From contig JAEOAD010000048.1 of the NCBI GenBank assembly GCA_036365145.1, positions 12,534,501-12,598,500 of the forward strand: a stretch of DNA of 64,000 nucleotides, in the 5' to 3' direction. Below, piece by piece: positions 31,411-41,624 of the stretch. This DNA is from Orientallactaga sibirica (Eukaryota; Chordata; Mammalia; Rodentia; Dipodidae). Position 1 is the first letter of the stretch, and each line of letters opens with the position of its first letter. The notes under the pieces were generated by a model. That model saw only the letters and a program-made list of their open reading frames with translations. It was not told where the DNA came from and did not search any database. The position numbers were made by a program, and so were the translations under genes.

Positions 31411-31728
31411 GCCTCTTTCTTAAGCTAAGCTCTCAAAATCCTGGACGTCACAGTGCTTCCTGGGGCAGTTCACTAGGAGACTTGGCAGTAAATGTGGACA
31501 GTGGGACAGTGGCCTACATGTGTGGCTTGTTTGTAGATACCAGCTTGACTGTGTCAATCATGTGATCAGAAGGAAGAGTCAAAGGTGAGTTAATTAACCT
31601 AATATATATTCAAAATGCAAAATGGATGTTAACCCAGTCACACTTGGATTCAAAGCCCAGTTCTGTCACTTATTTTGTGATTCCTTTCTTTTTAAAAGGA
31701 AACTTTTTTTTTAAAACTTATTTACTTG
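31411..31728. other. single-copy block with MIR 5' half
   Basis: CACACTTGGATTCAAAGCCC then TTCTGTCACTTATTTTGTGA at 31639-31680 is the first half of a sense MIR. Its second half appears at about 32166-32300. Confidence 0.5.
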
Positions 31729-31729
31729 T

Positions 31730-31882
31730 AGCCAGCAGTGGTGGTGCACACTTTTAATCCCAGCCCTCGGGAGGCAGAAGTAGGAGGATCATCAAGAGTT
31801 TGAGGCCACCCTGAGACTACATAGTGAATTCCAGATCAGCCTGGGCTACAGTGAGACCCTACTGCGAAAACCCAAAAGAAAA
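31730..31882 (+). mobile_element. B1 SINE in a DIP tail
   Basis: Flanked by TTATTTACTTG on both sides (target-site duplication inside the tail of the following antisense DIP). Confidence 0.92.
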
Positions 31883-31885
31883 AAA

Positions 31886-31918
31886 TTATTTACTTGAAAG
31901 AGAGAGAGAGAGAGAGGC

Positions 31919-31973
<55 letters not shown>

Positions 31974-32166
31974 GACAGATTGATAGATAGATACAGACAG
32001 AGAGAGAGACAGAGACTGGGCACACCAGGGCCTCTAGCCACTGCAAAGGAACTTCAGACACATGTGCCACCTTGTGCATCTGGCTTACATGGGTCCCAGG
32101 GAATCGAACCTGGGTCCTTTGGCTTTGCAGATAAGCACTTAACAGCTAAGCCATATCTCCAGCCCC
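31886..32166 (-). mobile_element. DIP SINE with (GATA)n expansion
   Basis: GA region expanded to (GATA)n at about 31918-31972. Outer tail lies left of the B1; ATTTTGTGATT flanks the whole insertion. Confidence 0.92.
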
Positions 32167-32300
32167 ATTTTGTGATTTCCATATATAACTGACTTAGCCT
32201 TTAGAGCCCAAATGTTCTCATCTCTAAAATGAACTTACTAATATGAGACACGGCATACCATAATGCCCAACAAGAACTAGGTAGTCTATTCATTATGGAT
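32166..32300 (+). mobile_element. MIR 3' half
   Basis: AACTGACTTAGCCTTTAGAG ... TTCTCATCTCTAAAATGAAC continues the MIR interrupted at 31685. Confidence 0.55.
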
Positions 32301-32324
32301 ATCATGATTGGCTTTGATTTGCTA

Positions 32325-32537
32325 CTTTTAAAAAAATTTTATTTTTAATTATTTATTTAAGAGAGGGAAAGAGAGAGAGACAGAATGGGCTTGCCAGGGC
32401 TTCGAGCCACTGCAAACAAACGCCAGAGGCATGTGCCACCTTGTGCATGTGGCTTACATGGGTCCTAGGGAGTCGAGCCTGGGTCCTTTGGCTTTGCAGG
32501 CAAGTGCTTTAACTGCTAAGCCATCTCTCCAGCCCTG
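32325..32537 (-). mobile_element. DIP SINE
   Basis: Complete antisense copy. Confidence 0.94.
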
Positions 32538-32828
32538 ATTGGTTACTCTTAAAGGCCATGGTGCTTTCTGCTTTACTTAACGAAAGTACTGCACCATATT
32601 TACTCCTTACTCAGTACGATTGTTACAACCACCACTCGTGCTGAGTGAACTAGGTTGAATTTAGAATTAGAGCTTCTTAGAGACATTGAAACTGCCTAAG
32701 AAACTTCTATTTCTGCTTGCAGTTTCTGTCATTGAAGGCTATATTGAATACAACTGTTTATACCATTAGGTCCATTTGATAAATTGCCATTGTAATTATA
32801 AGAAGGATAAAAAAAATAAACACCAGTT
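32538..32828. other. single-copy block
   Basis: Has a good-looking 3' splice site CTATTTCTGCTTGCAG near 32707-32722 on +, but the frame after it closes quickly and no donor follows. No gene called. Confidence 0.4.
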
Positions 32829-32829
32829 T

Positions 32830-33058
32830 TGGGCTGGAGAAATGGCTTAGCGGTTAAAATGTTTGCCTGTGAAGCTAAAGGATCCCAGTTCGATTCTCCA
32901 GGACCCACAAAAGCCAGATGTACGAGGGGCACGTGCGTCTGGAGTTTGTTTGCAGTGGCTAGAGGTTCTGGCGTACCCATTTTCTCTCTCTCTCTGTCTG
33001 CCTCTCTTCTCTCTCTCTCCCTGCTTACAAATAAATAAATAAATAAATAAATTAATTA
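32830..33058 (+). mobile_element. DIP SINE
   Basis: Full-length; tail (AAAT)n then (TTAA)n. Confidence 0.94.
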
Positions 33059-33065
33059 ATTAATT

Positions 33066-33243
33066 AAATTTATTTTATTTTATTATTTTTTTTTTTTTGG
33101 TTTTGCGAGGTAGGGTCTCACTCTGGTCCAGGCTGACCTGGAATTCACTATGTCGTCTCAGGGTGGCCTCGAACTCTCGGCGATCCTCCTACCTCTGCCT
33201 CCCGAGTGCTGGGATTAAAGGCGTGCGCCACCACGCCCGGCTA
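33066..33243 (-). mobile_element. B1 SINE
   Basis: Young-looking antisense copy; TAATTAATTAAATTT on both sides is its target-site duplication. Confidence 0.95.
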
Positions 33244-33269
33244 ATTAATTAAATTTAAAACAAACAGTT

Positions 33270-33476
33270 TCTCTAATATTTTATTTATTTATTTGCAAGG
33301 AGAGAGAGAAGGAGGGAGAGATCATGAGTGCCAGGGCCTCCTGCCACTGTAAATGAACTCCAGCTGCATGCACCACTTTGTACATCTGGCTTTATATGGG
33401 TACTGGGAAATTGAACCCAGGCCATCAGGATTTGCATGCAAGTGCCTTGAACCACTGAGCCACCTCTGCAGCCCCA
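33270..33476 (-). mobile_element. DIP SINE
   Basis: Complete antisense copy. Confidence 0.93.
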
Positions 33477-33523
33477 GAAGCACAGTTTTGAAAATCTTCA
33501 GAGTGTACCAAATATGTTCTTTT

Positions 33524-33640
33524 TTAAAAAAATATTTTCTATTTTATTTTTACTTATTTATTGAGAAAGAGAGAGAATGGGACACAAGGGCCTATAGCCA
33601 CTGCAAATGCCTTAACCACTAAGCCCTTTCTCCAGCCCCC
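33524..33640 (-). mobile_element. DIP SINE, internally deleted
   Basis: Body lost between CCACTGCAAATG and CCTTAACCAC; 117 bp. Confidence 0.88.
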
Positions 33641-33653
33641 AAATATATATATT

Positions 33654-33842
33654 TTAAAATATTTTATTTTTATTTATTTATGAGAGAGAGAGAATGGGTG
33701 CACCAGGGCATCCAGCCACTGCAAACAAACTCCAGATGCATGTTCCACTTTGTGCATCTGGCTTACGTGGGTTCTGGCAATCAAACCTGGATTCTTTGGC
33801 TTTGCAGGTAAGCGCCTTAACCACTAACCATCTTTGCATTCC
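33654..33842 (-). mobile_element. DIP SINE
   Basis: Antisense; head decayed (CCATCTTTGCATTCCC). Confidence 0.92.
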
Positions 33843-33857
33843 CTCCGAATATATTCT

Positions 33858-34046
33858 TTATATTTTTTTTATTTATTTGCATGAGAGAGAGACTATGAGC
33901 ATGCAAGGGCCTCTTGCCACTGCAAACAAACTAGATGAATGCCTCACTTTGTGAGTCTAGCTTTACATGGATACTAGGGAATCAAACCTGGGTAGCAGGT
34001 GTGGCAAGCAAGTGCCTTTAACCACAGAGCCATCTCCTCAGCCCCC
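33858..34046 (-). mobile_element. DIP SINE
   Basis: Antisense; third of three copies sharing one target sequence. Confidence 0.92.
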
Positions 34047-34388
34047 AAGTATATTCTTTCAGGTATGACCCTGGGAATATTGCCACTGATAACCACAATA
34101 GAGAAGTCTCAGAGCAACCTCTCCTACAACAGAAAAGATTACTCTTATTTATCACAAACCTATGAAGATTTACTTCCAACAGACTTGAGTATTGAAGAGA
34201 AACAGATCTCTCCAAGCCATGGCAGTGGCTCATGAGTTTCATGGCCATGTACAGTCCTTGATCACTTCACTTCTCCTTTGAGAATATGTCACCTAATAAA
34301 ATTGAATTGAATTTGTCTCCACAGCAAAAATGTTTGTCCATGACACACCTAGAGTTATTGATATAAAATCCTTTAAAAATATTTTGGA
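34047..34388. other. single-copy block, short open frame
   Basis: On + the frame is open from 34066 to a TGA near 34233 (about 56 codons from ATG 34066), ending ISPSHGSGS, and AATAAA follows at 34295. No known domain. Could be an old retroposed 3' end; not called as a gene. Confidence 0.35.
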
Positions 34389-34598
34389 GGGGCTGGAGAG
34401 ATTGCTTAGTGGTTAAGACACATGCCCGTGAGGCCTAAGGACCCAGGTTAAATTTTCCAGGTCCCATGTAAGCCAGATGCACATAGTGGCTCATGCATTT
34501 GGAGTTCATTTGCAGTGGCAAGAGGCCCTGGTGCGCCCATTCTCACTCATTCTCTATCTCTCTCTCTCTCTGTCTCTAATAAATAAATAAATATTAAA
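34389..34598 (+). mobile_element. DIP SINE
   Basis: Full-length. Confidence 0.94.
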
Positions 34599-34611
34599 AA
34601 ATATTTTGGGG

Positions 34612-34820
34612 GTGCTGGAGAGATGGCTTAACATTGAAGGCACTTGCCTGCAAAGCCAAAGGACCCAGGTTCAATTCTCCAGGACCCATGTAAGCCAGAT
34701 ACACAAGGTGGTGCATGCATCTGGAGTTTGTCTGCAGTGACTGGAGACCCTAGCACACCCATTCTCTCTATCTGTCTCTCTCTTTCTTTTAAATAAATAA
34801 ATAAAAATTTAAAAATATAT
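34612..34820 (+). mobile_element. DIP SINE
   Basis: Full-length; flanked by ATATTTTGGGG on both sides (target-site duplication). Confidence 0.94.
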
Positions 34821-34827
34821 TTTGGGG

Positions 34828-34964
34828 AGCCAGACATGATGGTGTACACCTTAAATCCCAGCACTCGGGAGGCAAAGGTAGGTGGATCACGATGAATTCA
34901 GGGTCACCCTGAGACTACATAGTGAATTCCAGATCAGCCTGGGCTAGAGTGAGACATTACCTCA

Positions 34965-34982
<18 letters not shown>
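34828..34982 (+). mobile_element. B1 SINE
   Basis: A18 tail then TATATATA. Confidence 0.93.
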
Positions 34983-34997
<15 letters not shown>

Positions 34998-35192
34998 TGG
35001 GGCTGAAGAGATGGCTTAGTGGTTAAGGTGCTTGCCTATAAAGCCTAAGGACCCAGGTTTGATTCCCCAGTACTCATGTGGAGCCAGATGAACATGGTGG
35101 TACATGTGTCTGGAGTTCATTTGCAGTGGCTAGAGGCCCAGGTAAACTCATTCTCTCTCTCTCTCTATCAATAAATAAATAATAAAACAAAA
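34998..35192 (+). mobile_element. DIP SINE
   Basis: Full-length. Confidence 0.93.
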
Positions 35193-35195
35193 TAA

Positions 35196-35421
35196 TTTTT
35201 ATTTATTTGAGAGAGAGAGACAGAGGGAAAGAGGCAGACAGAAAGAGAGTGAGTATATGGGCATGCCAGGGCCTCTTGCCATTGCAAACAAACTCCACAT
35301 GCATGTGTCACTTTTTACATCTGGCTCCACATGAGTACTGGGGACTCAAACCTTGGCCATCAGGCTTTGCAAACAAACACCTTCTAATGCTGAGCCATCT
35401 CTCCAACCACTCCCCAGCCCC
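35196..35421 (-). mobile_element. DIP SINE
   Basis: Antisense; tail-to-tail with the previous copy. Confidence 0.92.
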
Positions 35422-35426
35422 AACAT

Positions 35427-35572
35427 CTCTTTTTTGAGACAGGGTCACACTATACAGCCCAGGCTGGCCTAGAAGTCATTATACAGTCCAGCCTGGCTTC
35501 AAACTCTTGGCAGTCCTCCTGCCTCAGTTTCCTGAGTGCTGACATTACAGTCATGAGCCACTACGCCTGGTT
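35427..35572 (-). mobile_element. old B1 SINE
   Basis: GAGACAGGGTCACACTATAC ... CTACGCCTGGTT; closer to a murine-type B1 than to the young local type. Confidence 0.85.
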
Positions 35573-35585
35573 TTAAAATAAATTA

Positions 35586-35591
35586 TTTATT
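35586..35591 (-). terminator. polyadenylation signal for candidate exon
   Basis: AATAAA on the minus strand, about 110 nt after the stop codon at 35699. Consistent with a short 3' UTR, but such hexamers are common in AT-rich DNA. Confidence 0.3.
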
Positions 35592-35698
35592 GAAAAGCTC
35601 ATTAAGTTTCCAGTTACTCTTTTAATTTTTACTGGCCTTGTAAATAAAAGAACACAGTTATAGAGCAGAAAACCGACTAATAAAACCTAACCACATTG

Positions 35699-35820
35699 TT
35701 AATAAATGTCCTGGATATATAAAATCCTTGGGCCTCCTCTGTCTTCAATTGATTGGTATGATTCACTCATCTCGTCCACCGCAGCTCCAACAGGAAGGCC
35801 CAGGTTGCTTTGGCTAAAAT
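35699..35820 (-). CDS. candidate terminal coding exon, unidentified
   Basis: Not a full gene. On the minus strand a pyrimidine-rich tract (ATTATTTTTTTTCCTGC) leads to TATATTTAG, then 2 nt plus 39 codons end in TAA at 35699-35701. The frame reads FSQSNLGLPV and later YQSIEDRGGP, ending ILYIQDIY; mixed acidic and polar residues and codon use look like a real C-terminal tail rather than repeat translation. A ~130 nt possible 3' UTR with AATAAA follows. I do not recognise the protein, and no upstream exon was found (it would lie at higher coordinates). Chance remains likely. Confidence 0.33.
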
Positions 35821-35972
35821 CTAAATATAGAATTGCAGGAAAAAAAATAATTCTATTAGCCTTTTGAAGTACTATAATGTAACAAGTGAAATAAAATGTG
35901 TTACTTATTTATATCCAGGAACTACACTGTTTTAGAATTTAGGCTCTTTATGATTAGATTAAGAGAAGGAAA

Positions 35973-36150
35973 GAGCCGGTTGTGGTGGCGCACGCCTTTA
36001 ATCCCAGCACTGGGGAGGCAGAAGTAGGAGGATCGCCGTGAGCTCCAGGCTAGCCTGAGACTACATAGTGAAATCCAGGCCAGCCTGGACTAGAGTGAGA
36101 CCTTATCTCAAGGAAAAAAAAGAGAGAGAGAGAGAGAGAAGGAAAGAGGA
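35973..36150 (+). mobile_element. B1 SINE
   Basis: Near-consensus; A tail grown into (GA)n. Confidence 0.93.
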
Positions 36151-36347
36151 AAAAGTACAGAGCGCTCTGCCCATGAGAAGGCAGGAGGGGGCAAAGCCCC
36201 TGGATCCAGGAAACATTAATACTAGCTAGGCAATATGGGATACACCCTTTCAGAAATCAAATAGAAAACTCTGTAAGTAGAAAACTTTTATGTAACTTCT
36301 TTAAATGACATCAGTGTAGGCCTTGAAGCATATCTTTTTTTTTTTGT

Positions 36348-36605
36348 CTAGTAAAATGTCCCCTCGTACCTCCCTTTATAACGCTGAGCTAGTGCACCTA
36401 CTGCTGTAAAGGCACCGGGTACCAGTACCTTTACATCCCTAAACCACACAGAATAAGCATCGTGGGTCTGGTTTCTACATGTGGTTGTCATTAACACTTG
36501 ATCTAACCTGTTTCTGCTTTCTAGAAACCAGTGGCACCACACAGCCCTTTGGAAATCTATCAGTTTAGGGACGAACAGGAAAAAGGAAGCTTTCTCCTGG
36601 TGCAC
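36348..36605 (-). other. 85-codon open frame, not assigned
   Basis: Outside recognised repeats. Its 3' side reads CATTTTACTAGAC then an A11 run on the minus strand, which could be a retroposon end. No motif identified; overlaps the + candidate exon, so at most one can be real. Confidence 0.25.
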
Positions 36606-36653
36606 CAGTTATCAGGGCAAGCCCTTGCTGTAACATTTTATCAGCTAACCTGA
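36525..36653 (+). CDS. candidate terminal coding exon, unidentified
   Basis: Preceded by a strong 3' splice site on +: branch-like CTAAC at 36503-36507 and TTTCTGCTTTCTAG. It then stays open for 42 codons (KPVAPHSPLEIYQF..., ending AVTFYQLT) to TGA at 36651. No polyadenylation signal close by. Protein not recognised; could be chance. Confidence 0.22.
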   Translation, partial: KPVAPHSPLEIYQFRDEQEKGSFLLVHQLSGQALAVTFYQLT

Positions 36654-36694
36654 AGCTTTCTGTCATCTTTTAAATTACATATATAGCAGTGCTA

Positions 36695-36765
36695 TTGATT
36701 AAACCCAGGTTCTCCTTGACATATGTTGGGCAAGCGCTACCACTGAGCTCTCCTTCTGGCCTCTC
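36695..36765 (-). mobile_element. ID-like SINE
   Basis: GATTAAACCCAGGTTCTCC ... GGGCAAGCGCTACCACTGAG, reverse ID head. Confidence 0.65.
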
Positions 36766-36794
36766 TATCATCGTCAAAAATACATATCTTTTCA

Positions 36795-37010
36795 ATTTTA
36801 ACATTTTTATTTATTTGTTTAGTTAAGAAAGGCAGAGAGAGAGAAAGGCAGATAGAGAGAGAAAGAGAGTTGGGTTTGCAAGGGCCTCCAGCCACTGCAA
36901 ACAAACTCCAGATGCATGCACCACCTGTCTTACGTTACTGGGGAATTGAATCTGGGTCCTTAGGCTTCTCAGGCAAGGGCCTTTACCACTAAACCACCTC
37001 CCCAGCCCCA
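36795..37010 (-). mobile_element. DIP SINE
   Basis: Antisense; small deletion at CACCTGTCTTACG. Confidence 0.92.
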
Positions 37011-37045
37011 AGAATACAGATTTTGTATCTCTTGAGTTTCGTAGG

Positions 37046-37275
37046 ACTGAAGAGATGGCTCAGGGGTTAAGGACTATTGCTTGCAAAGCTTGACAGCCTG
37101 CATTCAATTCCCCAGGACCCACATAAATCCAGACTCATACAGTGGCACATGCATCTGGACTTCTCACACTGGTAGAAGGCCCTGGTGTACCTGTTCTCTC
37201 TCTCTCTCTCTCTCTCTGACTCTCTCTTTCTGTTTCTTTTTTCCCTCTCTCTCAAATAAATAAATAACTTTTTAA
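37046..37275 (+). mobile_element. DIP SINE
   Basis: Diverged body, long CT run. Confidence 0.9.
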
Positions 37276-37600
37276 AAAAAAAAGATTCATAAGCCTTCTC
37301 ATGGGTGTTGGTTTGCTTTGCTTTTTAATGTCCAGAAATGGGTAAGTTACACTTCTTTGAAATGAAACCATCCTTGATAAATATTTATTGTGACTATATA
37401 AACTTCTGTACAAGAATATACCCCCATATAGAAGTCTATATATAATACAATATGTCAACTTTTTTGAAAGTATTTAATAGGAGTTACATATAATTATATA
37501 CAAATTGGCCACTGTGTGTGTGTGTGTGTGTGTATGTGCATGTGCAGCTGGATGGTGTGTTGGCTCCTGGGCTACCAAGTGAGATTCTGTCTCAAAAACA
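37276..37600. other. AT-rich single-copy block
   Basis: Contains a (GT)n run at about 37515-37533; otherwise nothing recognised. Confidence 0.45.
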
Positions 37601-37601
37601 A

Positions 37602-37765
37602 TGCCGGGCGTGGTGGCCCATGCCTTTAATCCCAGCACTCGGGAGGCAGAGGTAGGAGGATCGCTGTGAGTTCAAGGCCACCCTGAGACTACATAGTGAA
37701 TTCCAGGTCAGCCTGAGCTAAAGGGACACCCTACCTTGAAAAACCAAAAGAAAAAAAAAAAAAAG
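37602..37765 (+). mobile_element. B1 SINE
   Basis: Near-consensus GCCGGGCGTGGTGGCCCAT, A15 tail. Confidence 0.95.
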
Positions 37766-37785
37766 CAAAACAAAACAAAAACACA

Positions 37786-37940
37786 GCCAGGCGTAGTGGC
37801 ACACACCTTTAATGACAGCACTTGATAGGCAAAGATAGGAGGATCACTATGAGTTCAAGGCCAGCCTGGGACTACAGAGTGAGTTACAGGTCAGCCTGGG
37901 CTAGCGTGAAACCCTATCTTGAAGCAAAACAAAACAATTA
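37786..37940 (+). mobile_element. B1 SINE
   Basis: Second B1 in the tail zone of the first; CAGCCAGGCGTAGTGGCAC head. Confidence 0.93.
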
Positions 37941-38135
37941 AATGAAAAACAGGAAACATTTAGAAATTCTAAAAGTCTAAAAAATAAAAAAATACATAAT
38001 GTATAAGCTTACCTTATGTGCAGATGAAGTATCATGCTGACAACTGTTATATATAAATTTATTTCTATGTACGGCCATATTTTCTTTGACTCCTGCATGA
38101 ACCAAGCGCATTGTGCAGTCATTTTCTACCTTTTT
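37941..38135. other. single-copy block
   Basis: AT-rich, no feature. Confidence 0.4.
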
Positions 38136-38202
38136 GTTGCCATTGGGGGCTCAAACCCAGGGCTTCACAAGTGCTAGTGAAGCTATGGCTCCCTGACCCC
38201 GC
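38136..38202 (-). mobile_element. ID-like SINE
   Basis: GGGGCTCAAACCCAGGGCTT ... CCCTGACCCC. Confidence 0.6.
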
Positions 38203-38302
38203 TTATGTCTTCTAATCACACCCCACATTCATTGTAATGTTGGGGGCCAGCTGCTGGTGTTTCACTCTAGGGCTTGCTATGGTGGTTTCCTTACGGTGTT
38301 TC

Positions 38303-38395
38303 CGTGTGTGTGTGTGTGTGTGTGTGTCTGGGAGTGTAGCCCAGGGCCTCATACATGCAAAGTGCTCTGTCACCAAGCGACACTCCAGCACCACT
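38303..38395 (-). mobile_element. ID-like SINE after (GT)n
   Basis: (GT)n to 38327, then GTGTAGCCCAGGGCCTCATA ... CACTCCAGCACC, the reverse of an ID element with its tail repeat. Confidence 0.65.
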
Positions 38396-38562
38396 TTCTC
38401 TCCGGGCTCCTCTCTGTCGTCTTCTTTAGTGTATGAACTCTGTCCTGCCCACATTTAAATCTGCATCTTCTGAGAAAAGAAATCGTCCTCAGCCCCACAT
38501 TCCGTTCTAGCCTCTTCTCTTTCATAAATACCCTTCTTAAATGTCTTTGAAAAGTTCTTGAG

Positions 38563-38722
38563 GCCAGGCGTGGTGGTGTACACCTTTAATCCCTGCACTC
38601 TGGAGGCTGATGTAGAAGGATCAATGTGAGTTCAAGACCAGCCTGGGACTACACAGTGAGTTCCAGCAGGTCAGCCTGGAGTAGAACAAGTTCCTAACAC
38701 CCCCCCCCCCGACCCCTCAAAA
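38563..38722 (+). mobile_element. B1 SINE
   Basis: CCAGGCGTGGTGGTGTAC; tail region holds a C11 run. Confidence 0.92.
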
Positions 38723-38734
38723 ATAAAAAAAATA

Positions 38735-38876
38735 ATAAAATTCTCCAGAGAGAATGGGCATGCCAAGGCTCCAGTCACTGCAAACGAACTCCAGGCATGC
38801 AACACCTTATGCATCTGAATTACATGGGTACTAGGGAATTGAACCTGGGCCCTTGTAGGCAAGCGCCTTAGCCCTC
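38735..38876 (-). mobile_element. DIP SINE, truncated
   Basis: Antisense; lacks the last ~25 bp of the head. Confidence 0.85.
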
Positions 38877-39094
38877 CACTTAAACACTTTCATTCTCAAC
38901 CTGGTGTGTCATCTGTCTCTTTCCCTACTGCTTCACTGACTGTTCCCATCAGCTCTTCCTGCATAGAAACCTCAACTGCTCTCGGCCTCTCTGAATCCGG
39001 GTCTACTGTAACTGCTATTTAGTGTCCTATGTGGGCCACTTGTCTTTTATCTCTGCCATGGTGGGTAGGCAACTCCCCTGTCGCCTTGATTTTT

Positions 39095-40012
39095 TTTTAA
39101 TTGTTACTTTTTTTTATTGACAACTTTCTTTTTTTTTTTTTTACTTTTTACTTTTTATTTTTTATTATTTTTTGGAGAGAGACAGAGAGAGAGGGAGAGG
39201 AAGACAGAGTTGGGCGCGCCAGCAGTGTCTCAGCTGCTGTGAATGAAATCCAGATGCGTGTGCCCCCTTGTGGTCAAGTGTGGCATTGCGCCCTTGCCTC
39301 ACTTTGCATCTGGCTAAACGTGGGACCTGGAAATTGGAACCAGTGTTCTTAGGCTTAGGAGGCAGGCGCCTTAACCCCTAAGCTATCTCTCCAGCCTTTG
39401 ACAACTTTCTTAATTGTAGACAATATCCCATGGTAATACCCACCCTCCCCCCACTTTCCCCTTTGAAACTTCACTCTCCATCATATCCCCTCCCCCTCTC
39501 AATCAGTCTCTCTTTTCATTTTGATGTCATGATCTTTTCCTCCTATTATGATGGTCTTGTGTGGGTAGTATCAGGCACTGTGAGGTCATGGATATCCAGG
39601 CCATTTTGTGTCTGGAGGAGCATGTTGTAAGGGGTCCTACTCTTCCTTTGGCTCTTACATTCTTTCCGCCACCTCTTCCGCAATGGACCCTGAGTCTTGG
39701 AAAGTGTGTTAGAGCTATTCCAGTGCTGAGCACTCCTCTGTCACTTCTTCTCAGCACCATGGTGCCTTCTGAGTCATCCCAAGGTTGCCACCATCTGAAA
39801 AGAGAAGCTTCTCTAACCAAAAGTGAGAGTAGTATTAATATATGGGTATGGAGATTAAGAGAAGTGCTTACTGGGCAGTTTGGTGAGCCTAGTATATACA
39901 TTTAGCCAGACACCAGCAGACATTACACCCCTAGGGCTCATGACTACCCCTGTTGTAGGTTTTCAGTATCAGGGATTTGTTCCCTCCCACGGAGTGGGCC
40001 CCCAGTTGTCAC
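39095..40012 (-). mobile_element. L1 3' end interrupted by a DIP
   Basis: 3' terminus TTTTTTTATTGACAACTTTC at 39105-39126, then the DIP, then resumes at TTGACAACTTTCTTAATTG. Extends to CGGAGTGGGCC. Noncoding. Confidence 0.88.
39130..39396 (-). mobile_element. DIP SINE, long subfamily, in L1
   Basis: TTGACAACTTTCTT on both sides is the target-site duplication. Triplicated unit visible in CCCCTTGTGGTCAAGTGTGG and CATTGCGCCCTTGCC. Confidence 0.93.
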
Positions 40013-40109
40013 CTTGATTTTTAACACCCCAAACAGTTCCCTGCTTAAACCCCAGCCCTTTCTCTCCTGCCAACGTGTTCAAATTTTCTTCACTTAGAAA
40101 TTTATCTCC

Positions 40110-40315
40110 AGGTCAGGAGAGATGGCTTGGCGGTTAAGGCGCTTACCTGCAAAGCCAAAGGACCCTGGTTCAATTCTCCAGGACCCACATAAAGCCAGAT
40201 ATACAAGGTGGCGCATGTGTTTGCAGTTTGTCTGCAGTGGCTAGAGGCCTGTGTATGCCCATTCTCTCTCTCTTTGTCTTTCTCAAATAAATAAATAATG
40301 GTTTTTTAAAAAAGA
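40110..40315 (+). mobile_element. DIP SINE
   Basis: Full-length; AAAGAAATTTATCTCC on both sides is the target-site duplication (decayed). Confidence 0.93.
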
Positions 40316-40580
40316 AATTTATCTCCATAGGTTCCTGAAGTTCTCCCTTAATTCTCTGTCCTGGTTTTATTTCTTTAAGCTCCATCTGAGTTCTCCCCAG
40401 CTCTTTGGGACTGTGTTTGAACTACTCTGTGGGTGTTGGATTTTACCCCAAGTGGTTTCATCCAGTGTTATATCCTTATCACTGCTTAGCGGGGAAGAAA
40501 ACACAAATACAAACAAAAACACTTGTCCCACCTTTTCTTCTAGCCGTTGACCCAACTCTCCCTATTTCTTTTATTTTTTC
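40316..40580. other. single-copy block
   Basis: Pyrimidine-rich, nothing recognised. Confidence 0.4.
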
Positions 40581-40581
40581 T

Positions 40582-40614
40582 TTCTGTTTATATTTATTTG
40601 AAACAGTGAAACAG

Positions 40615-40657
<43 letters not shown>

Positions 40658-40818
40658 GGGCATGTCAGAGCCTCTTATCACTGTAAATGAACTCTAGACA
40701 TAGGTGGATTTGTGCACTTTGTGCCTCTGGCTTTATGTGGGCACTGGGGAATTGAACCCAGACCATCAGGCTTTTGCAAGCAAGAGGCTTAAACAGCTGA
40801 GTCATCTCTCTAGCCCTG
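40582..40818 (-). mobile_element. DIP SINE
   Basis: GA run expanded to (GA)n at about 40620-40653. Confidence 0.92.
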
Positions 40819-40827
40819 ACCCCATTT

Positions 40828-41005
40828 CTTTTTCTTCTTTTTTTGGGGGGAGGGGGTAGCGTTCAAGGTAGGGTCTCACCACTCTGGCTCAGGCTGACCT
40901 GGAATTAACTTTGTAGTCTCAGGGTGGCCTTGAACTCACAGCGATCCTCCTACCTCTGCCTCCCAAGTGCTGGGATTAAAGGTGTGTGTCATCATGCCCA
41001 GCTCT
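40828..41005 (-). mobile_element. B1 SINE
   Basis: Complete antisense; ends CATCATGCCCAGCTC. Confidence 0.93.
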
Positions 41006-41015
41006 GTCCCTATTT

Positions 41016-41227
41016 CTTTCTTTCTTTTTTTAAATTTTTTATTTATTTATTAGAGACAGAGAGAGGGAGAGGGAGAACGGGCATGCCAGGGCCTCTAGCC
41101 ACTGCAAACGAACTCCAGACACTTGCACCCCCTTGTGCATCTGGCTTACGAGGGACCTGGAGAATGGAATCAGGGTCTTCAGGCTTCGCAGGCATGTGCC
41201 TTAACCGCTAAGCCGTCTCTCCAGCCC
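41016..41227 (-). mobile_element. DIP SINE
   Basis: Complete; CTGTCCCTATTTCTTT repeats on both sides as target-site duplication. Confidence 0.94.
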
Positions 41228-41241
41228 CTGTCCCTATTTCT

Positions 41242-41375
41242 TTTCTTTTTTTTTTTTTTTTTTTTTGGCATGTAGGGCCTGGTCCAGGCTGACCTGGAAT
41301 TAACTATGTAGTCTCAGGGTGGCCTCGAACTCAGATCCCCCTCTGCCTAGTGCTGGGATTAAAGGCGTGCGCCTT
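41242..41375 (-). mobile_element. B1 SINE, deleted
   Basis: T22 tail; small deletions; head stops at GGCGTGCGCC. Confidence 0.9.
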
Positions 41376-41624
41376 AATCAATATTTCTTAATCAATGCTT
41401 GTTCATTCCTCTAACCACTCAGAACACTCCCATTCCTTGATGAAACAGCTCATTTCCCCAAACCAAAGGATAATGTTTTATCTTTTTCTCATCTTTGTGC
41501 CTTTGTGATATTAGACACTGCTGACCACCCTGCCATGAAAAACTTTTTTATTTAAGCTTACTTTTCCCTGCTCCTTCTATCACTGGAGCTTTTTTTCCCT
41601 TTGTGATCTTTTGGGAGGTTCCAC

